Assembly: GCA_002118135.1 (NCBI GenBank) | Contig: BDIU01000043.1 | Span: 62,001 to 126,000 of the forward strand | DNA length: 64,000 bases | DNA from: Trebouxia sp. TZW2008 | Lineage: Eukaryota > Chlorophyta > Trebouxiophyceae > Trebouxiales > Trebouxiaceae | Direction: 5' to 3' | Translations under genes and position numbers: made by a program | In this document: positions 58,354 through 64,000 of the stretch, piece after piece | How positions within the stretch are numbered: position 1 is the first letter of the stretch | Layout of the letters: every line of letters starts with the position of its first letter | The notes under the pieces: model-generated | Told to the model about the DNA's origin: nothing | Databases searched by the model: none | What the model saw: the letters and a program-made list of their open reading frames with translations, nothing else

Positions 58354-58838
58354 AGCTAATACGCAGCCTTCAAACTCTCACATGCAGAACATGTAGAGAC
58401 CAGAAGTAGCTGCAATACTAAGACATGACAGTTGCAGCAGCTATCGACACACATCTACAAGCCTGCCAGCCATCCCGCACAGCCAGTGTCGGCCGCTGAG
58501 GGACGCAGAGCAGGCCCTCAATTGGTGTCAGGGCAGTCAAGCAATCAAAGCTTTAGTCACACGCGCTTGGATCATCCGAGATGATCCAAAGGCTTTCGCC
58601 TTTGAAGTTGAGCAAGCGTTGTCAACCGCAAGGAGGTAACGGCAAGCGCGAGGGGATGCGCCTGCATCTCCTGCGAACGTCCTGTCAGCCTTCAACGTCA
58701 ACGCTGAGCTTAACGGCAGTTTAACGAACGACCACCATCTGCTGCAGAATCAGGATTGCGTTCAAACCTCATCAGCCCTTTCAGGCTGCCGCAGGCTATG
58801 ACTGCGGCACAGCAAATTGCATACTTGCATAGAAGATT
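58354..58838. promoter_or_regulatory. Divergent promoter region between coiled-coil gene and site-2 protease
   Basis: About 485 bp between divergent start codons. It is richer in CG dinucleotides than nearby introns (for example 58600-58720). A palindromic ATCATCCGAGATGAT lies near 58571. No other coding sequence is seen. Confidence 0.5.
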
Positions 58839-61800
58839 ATGCCATTCTTGTTTGGCGTTTGCCTAGCGTGGCTCCTGCTTCATGCTGCAGCTGCCGTCTT
58901 GAAGTACTTATGCGGATGCACGTTCCTGGGCATCGGTCCCTTTTCTGTATCGGTGCAGACAAGCAGATTCAACAGGTGTTCATACGTTGTTCGAGCCGAA
59001 AGCTTTGACGATGTCCGTGCACACGTACCTGTTGCATACTAACGCTCATGCACAAGCCTGTATCTGCTTGTGCAGATTGTTCTATAAGTTTGGCAGAAAA
59101 CACAATGCTGCTCTGCGCCAATGGTACAGCATCGGCGTGGCAGTCGCAGCAATGTTGGGGCTGTCGGTGGTGTTCATGCTACTGCAAGACCTCTGGCTTG
59201 TGGTTGCGTGGATCAAAGAGGTACAGTACACATGCTGACTGTCACATGTCAGTCAACAAGCACAACGACATGCCTCAAACAGCAGACAAGGAATCAACAC
59301 ACCAGCGAGGTCAAAAGCATGCTACAGATCTTTGATGCCCTGTCTGCCGGGCCTTCAGGCTTGTTGTGTCCATCTATTGGACAGCAGGGCTACTGAAGCA
59401 ACCAACCCATGAATTTGGCCTTCTACTGTCACGCGGCATGCAGACAATGTCAGATGGCGTCTGTCAGCATGATGATGATCTCACAACTGCAAGCCAAAGA
59501 CAGCATCTGGGCCTCAGGCTGTTATAGTGCTGCAGTCAATGTCAATGGGGCCAGAGATAGCCCCAGGGTCAGGGGTACCCCTGGCGTCAACCCCAGGGAG
59601 CCCAGGCTTTGCCATGGGCTTAGCAGTGCCAGGTCTGACGGTACCTTGGAACCATGCTGGCTACCTCTGGCTTGCCACTGCTGCCTCCATTGCTATACAT
59701 GAGGTGTGCAGTCACAACACATTGATAGCACTCACAATTGGCAAAGTGATCATGCACAAGTCAAGACATTGCACTCAATCGACCCCATCAAATTGAATCC
59801 AGCTCGCTGCTAACTGCATTGCACGTCGCTGGAAGAGCCTTGCAGCAGTGCCAGGTCTGACTGTGTCTTGGAGTCATCCCGTCTACCTCTGGTTGGCCAC
59901 TGCTGCCTCCATTGCTATTCATGAGGTCTGCAGTCACCATGCCATGCATCTTGTGTTCCTATTGGTCAAAGCGTGCAAGTACAAGCAATGTGCCTTGTGT
60001 TGGCATGGTAGCACTGGAAAGCTCATACTGTTCAGCAACAACTTGCTAACCACACATGCTGTGTTCACGCCCTGGCTGATGTGACTAGTGACAATCCATT
60101 GCCAGCACCAACAACTGGCATGCGAGCGTGCGCAAGTCAAGATAGTGCGCTCAATTGACCCCATCATACTAAACTCAGTGTGCTGCCAACTGCATTGCAC
60201 ACCGCTGGAAGAGCCTTGCAGCACTGTCATGTTTGGCAGTGCCTTGGAGCCCTGCTGGCTACCTCTGACTCGCCACTGCTGCCTCCATTGCTATTCATGA
60301 GGTCTGCAGTCACAAGCCATTGTCAGCATCTGCAACTCAGCAATTGTTCATGCTGTGGTCATGGTGCACCCAACTGACCATATTTTAGTATAGCCCGGCG
60401 TGCTTGTGGTTGTGTTGCAGGCTGCTCGAAGAGTCTTGGCGCATCAATGCAGTCAGCGCATGACTTAGACCTTGCCAGGCATGTCAGCAAGCAGGTCGTG
60501 CTGATCAGGCATGACACAGCTTGTCATAACGTTAGTTCCACCACACCTGCACACAGTCGGCTGCAGCTGACATGGTCACTGGAGCCCACTGAAATGTATG
60601 CAAACAATCATGATGCATGAAGTGCTTCTTTTCTCCAGGCAGGGCATGCGCTTGCAGCAGCATCAGAGGGAGTGGGGGTGCAGCAAGTGGGAGCCTTCAC
60701 ACTGCTGCTACTGCCTGGGGCCTATGTGGCCCTAGATTCAGGGGCCCTTGCCACTCTTGGCCCCTGGCGTACTCTGCGGGTATGGCAAAACTGTTCCTGT
60801 GTTGTCATGACTGCTGCTCTTCTTGGGTGTCTTAATAATCCCGTGTTCTGTGTGAGTCTTTGTGGGATCCTTTCTTGTGTGCTTATGCTGGCAAGCCCAT
60901 CACCGCACAGATGCCATCTGTGTATTCTGGCACATTGATGTATGCAGAGCATTTGCATCTGTGGCGTCACACTCTGTGATGCGTTCATTACTGTTTTGCA
61001 AAACGGTCTTAGTCAGGTCTTTTGTGGCTACTTTTGTCCGCTTGCTTTCGTGGCGACCTTCTATTTGAAAGCTGTGATTGCCAACACCACCGCCCATTAT
61101 TCCTTGAAGCTGCGCCATTCCCTTTGTCAGTTGTTATCAAGTGCCTTGTATATTTTGTGCTGAGCATGTCCATCAGCGGGCTATCAGCGCATGTGCAAGA
61201 CTTCTAAGCACCGTTCCGTGGATGGTGCACTATTGTACATATACATGATGTGGTGTGGCTGATATCCCGTAAATGACAAGATGTCATTGAGTGCTTGTTG
61301 CATGATGCAGGTGGTGTGTGCTGGGGTGTGGCGCAATGCTGTGCTGTGTGCCCTGCTGCTGCCTTTGTTGCTTCTCCAGTTCTGCAACCCTGCTAGGTGC
61401 ATACAGAAGGGCTGAACTGTGCTGCACAATGCAGTTGGTGTGTGCTGGGGTGTGGCACAATGCTGTGCTGTGTGCCGTGCTGCTGCCCTTGTTGCTTCTC
61501 AAGTTCTGCAACCCTGCTGGCTGCATACAGAAGGGCTGAACTGTGCTGCACAACGCAGGTGGTGTGTGCTGGGGTGTGGCACAATGCTGTGCTGTGTGCG
61601 CTGTGCTGGCTGTGTGCCCTGCTGCTGCCCTTGTTGCTCCTCCCGCTGTACTCCACAGGCACAGGAGCCATTGTCAGGTACCTTTCATTTGCTGATTAGC
61701 CCATCTGACCATCTACCTGTAGTTGTCTGTCTTGTCCCCAATCTGTATGTGCAAGTGTAGTCCTGAGAACAGACATGCCGCAGCACATGACCATAGTTGC

Positions 61801-64000
61801 CGCTAATCCAGCCTGCTTTTGGCCTGACGCTGTCTTGCAGTCAAAAGTCATTAGCAGACATACATTTGCGTCAAAGCATGCTTGGCACGCGTCAACGTGT
61901 TGCATTCACATGTATCAAGGTGAGTAAGCAAACAAACTCCTAGCAACAGGAGATTCTTTGACACAATATGATGTTGCCAGGCAGTGCGTGAAAATTACTC
62001 ATCACAATATATAGCTTTCTGCACAGTACAATGTTAAGTCTGCATGACTCTAGGTCACTGCATGGTTGCATACTGCTCTGAAATGCCATAGCCATGTAAA
62101 CTTCATGTGATTATGCAGGGCAGTACATGGAGAAGGCCCCTTGGCAGGGCCGTTGGAAGCTGGAGACAGTATGTGGCTGCTGAACCAGTGCCCAGTCACC
62201 TTGTCATGTTCCTGGCTCACCTGCCTTGCTGCTAGCAACCTCCAAGATGCTGCCAGGCAGATGCAAAACACGTGCGCGCCTCAGCAATACGTTAAAGGAC
62301 TAAACCTCGTAAGGCGACATGCAGGGCAGTACATGGAGAGGGCCCCTTGGCAGGGCAGTTGGAGGCTGGAGACAACATGTGGCTGCTGAACCAGTGCCCA
62401 GTCACCTCGTCACGTTCATGGCTGACCTGCCTTGCTTCCAGCAACCTGCGAGATGTTGCCAGTCATGGGCAAAACAGCAGGTGGGCACTCACCAAGAAGT
62501 AGTCAGACCATGCATTGGGTAGAATTTGCAGTAATAACCTCAGAAAGCTTGCATGGCAATGCTGATAATTCGCAAATTGCAGGACAGGTAGCTTTCCCGA
62601 GGGCATATAGCTCTGGCATAGGTTGCTGTTGCAGTCATGATGACTTGAGACCTATCTCAGGGACTGATATCAGGGATGCATGTGCCATGCTTCGGCTAAG
62701 CATGGCTTGCGTCATGGCTTCAGCCCTTTGAGGGACGACTCCTCCAAAAGATAATTGCTTACCCCAAAGACGTACAGGATACTGGGAATTGTCTTTTTTG
62801 GGCACAGGGAAAGTGTTTTCCGGTACAGATTTCGTCATTTCCAGGTTCACCTGTTCAGGGATTATCTTATAGGGTACAAGGCTTCACCCCTTAGCTCTGC
62901 GCTGTGCCTTTGATGGCCTTCAGCCTTACAACTGCAATAACCATATGGCGCTGCTCGCCGCACTGACCAGGCTCTTACAGATTCGTGACAGAGCCTTGAG
63001 CTCCATACTTGCTGATTACATTCATCAGATCAGCGTCAATTTCTTTGTGCAGAGGCATAAAGTGTTCCAAGACACAACAGTTGTGTCTTTGTAGGCACAG
63101 TGAGGGGTACTGTATACCCCAAAGCATGCAGCAGGGGGCGGGCAGCTGCTCAGCAGGGGGCCCTTGGAACCAGTGCGGCGGCAATGACTTATGTTTTGTC
63201 AAAGACTCTGGAGAAGACTCCCTTGAGAAATGGTGAGGCTCACATGTATGCTGTTGCCCTCTGCAAAGGCCAATTCAGGCATTGCGCTGTCACACTTCCT
63301 GTCCTGCAAGATGCTGAGAGTTATGCTCTGCCCTTGCAAGCCGTATGGAAAAGCATGGAGCTATGACACCGTCATTATTTGCAAGGCCAAAGCCTGCTTG
63401 TGAGCAGGTCAGAGAGAAACCTGAAGCTGCGTGTGCATGAGTGCCATGATTGCTAGTATAGATACATCTGAGTCATGACGAGCTGATTCAGGACGATCCT
63501 CTTGATCAGTAAGCAGTTGCGGTAAGGAGAAGTCATTGCTCTGCCTGCAGGGCCAATGCCTTCAACACACGAAGGCTGCAAGCTAGCAAAGGCCAATCCG
63601 GCGCTTGCCTGAGGGCGCGTTCAGCAGCAGCGTGTCAGCCCTGCAGCAACAGCAGGGCTGATGGAGGCTGCCCCTCTGGATTAGTCTGCATGGCCCCTGT
63701 CTTGTCTCCTGGAGATCACATGTTCAAGGTGTGCTTCCACCCCAGCGCCACAGCTGTGGACGGGCGGTGGCTGCCTGGCCAAGCCAGTGACAGTGGACGC
63801 AGGCTGTTGGGTCAGCTGCAGAATGCAGCGAATGATGACCAAGCTGAGCTGTTGCAAGTGTCAACTGCGCACCAGGATGCCATGCCACTTCAGGCTGCGG
63901 ACGCAAGCAACACTGCAAATGCTTTGATGGCTGCTGATCAAGAGCAGACGCTCAATGGACAAACGCAGAGACATCATGCACAGCCTGCTAGCAATGCTGC
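58839..64000 (+). CDS. S2P: Site-2 protease (S2P/MBTPS2-like intramembrane metalloprotease), 3' end beyond window
   Basis: S2P cleaves membrane-bound transcription factors inside the bilayer. Exons in phase: 58839-58975 (N-terminal TM, QTSRFNR), 59076-59220 (LFYKFGRKHNAALRQWYSIG, second TM), 59536-59703 (VPGLTVPWNHAGYLWLATAA, ending SIAIHE), 60639-60779 (AGHALAAASEGVGVQQVGAF and LLLLPGAYVAL), 61559-61677 (VVCAGVWHNAVLCAL, TM), then a PDZ exon, 62119-62271 or 62325-62480 (GPLAGPLEAGD, LLNQCPVT). A Cys-rich lumenal part follows near 62590-62700 (FPRAYSSGIGCCCSHDD) and 63650-63760 (CPSGLVCMAPVLSPGDHMFK). The last frame is open to the window end. The zinc motif HEAGH is split by an intron after HE. 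The later conserved DG motif with the third zinc ligand is outside the window. Junctions after 62480 are approximate. Confidence 0.9.
59536..60301. repeat. Three copies of the S2P active-site exon
   Basis: The used exon ends at 59703. Copy 2 (about 59848-59925) reads VPGLTVSWSHPVYLWLATAA and SIAIHE with a GT donor, but its acceptors give a phase that does not fit the phase-0 upstream exon. Copy 3 (about 60224-60301) ends identically, but the TGG (Trp) of YLWLATAA is TGA. Spacing is 222 and 376 bp. Confidence 0.93.
61305..61680. repeat. 124-bp tandem triplication of the S2P CAGxWHN exon
   Basis: Units start at 61311, 61435 and 61559, exactly 124 bp apart. Unit 3 is the full exon. Unit 1 (61311-61396) has an acceptor, an open frame (VVCAGVWRNAVLCALLLPLL and a short tail) and a GTGCAT donor in the same phase as unit 3. 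Unit 2 is open but its donor GT is changed (CTGGCTGCAT). Confidence 0.94.
62115..62482. repeat. 206-bp tandem duplication of the S2P PDZ exon
   Basis: Both copies follow ATGCAG and read AVHGEGPLAG, LEAGD and MWLLNQCPVT. Copy 1 is 62119-62271 with an ACAC/GTGCGC donor, copy 2 is 62325-62480 with an AGCAG/GTGGGC donor. Acceptor and donor phases agree in both, so either or both could be spliced in without a frameshift. Confidence 0.93.

Noticed and set aside
61284..61671. Minus-strand His/Thr/Ser-rich repeats (AHSTALCHTPAHT)
   Set aside because: Antisense shadow of the triplicated S2P membrane exon.

Overview
The window is nuclear DNA from a green alga. I infer a chlorophyte, possibly a trebouxiophyte, because the protein set is plant-lineage: a TORTIFOLIA/SPIRAL2-type HEAT protein, augmin subunit AUG4, a plant cluster-I diacylglycerol kinase with an N-terminal membrane anchor, a plant-type GDSL esterase and an RMA-type RING ligase. 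Genes are rich in short introns (about 100-400 bp) whose acceptors are nearly always TGCAG or CTGCAG. I see no operons, no tRNA or rRNA gene and no CRISPR array. The species cannot be fixed from the sequence.

Layout, left to right: TORTIFOLIA-like TOG/HEAT protein (-, runs off the left edge); AUG4 (+); degenerate 3'-5' exonuclease-fold protein (-); Ser-rich coiled-coil protein (-); diacylglycerol kinase (+, 9.4 kb); CD2BP2/LIN1-like U5 snRNP protein (-); Mpv17/PMP22 membrane protein (+); REV7/MAD2L2 (+); RMA/RNF5-like RING ligase (-); AT-hook protein (+); GDSL esterase (-); C1orf131/DUF4602-like protein with polyQ (-); a second large coiled-coil protein (-); site-2 protease (+, runs off the right edge). 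Many neighbours are divergent pairs sharing 0.2-0.8 kb: TOG/AUG4, coiled-coil/DGK, CD2BP2/Mpv17, RING/AT-hook, coiled-coil/S2P. For Mpv17, REV7, the AT-hook gene, the exonuclease-like gene and the DUF4602-like gene, every intron phase could be reconciled by hand, giving complete models.

The most unusual property is structural. At least eight genes carry tandem duplications of 110-210 bp units that straddle an intron/exon boundary, so extra copies of part of a coding exon, with a splice acceptor or donor, lie in the adjoining intron. Some copies are decayed (stop codons, lost donors, damaged catalytic motifs). Others are open and phase-matched and could work as mutually exclusive exons. The clearest cases are the site-2 protease (active-site exon in three copies, CAGxWHN exon in three, PDZ exon in two) and the diacylglycerol kinase (GGDGT and LPLGTGND exons with altered second copies). 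Other points are an intronic inverted repeat of about 200 nt, a GC-AG intron in REV7, loss of catalytic acids in the exonuclease-like protein, and pogo-like terminal sequences in two introns.
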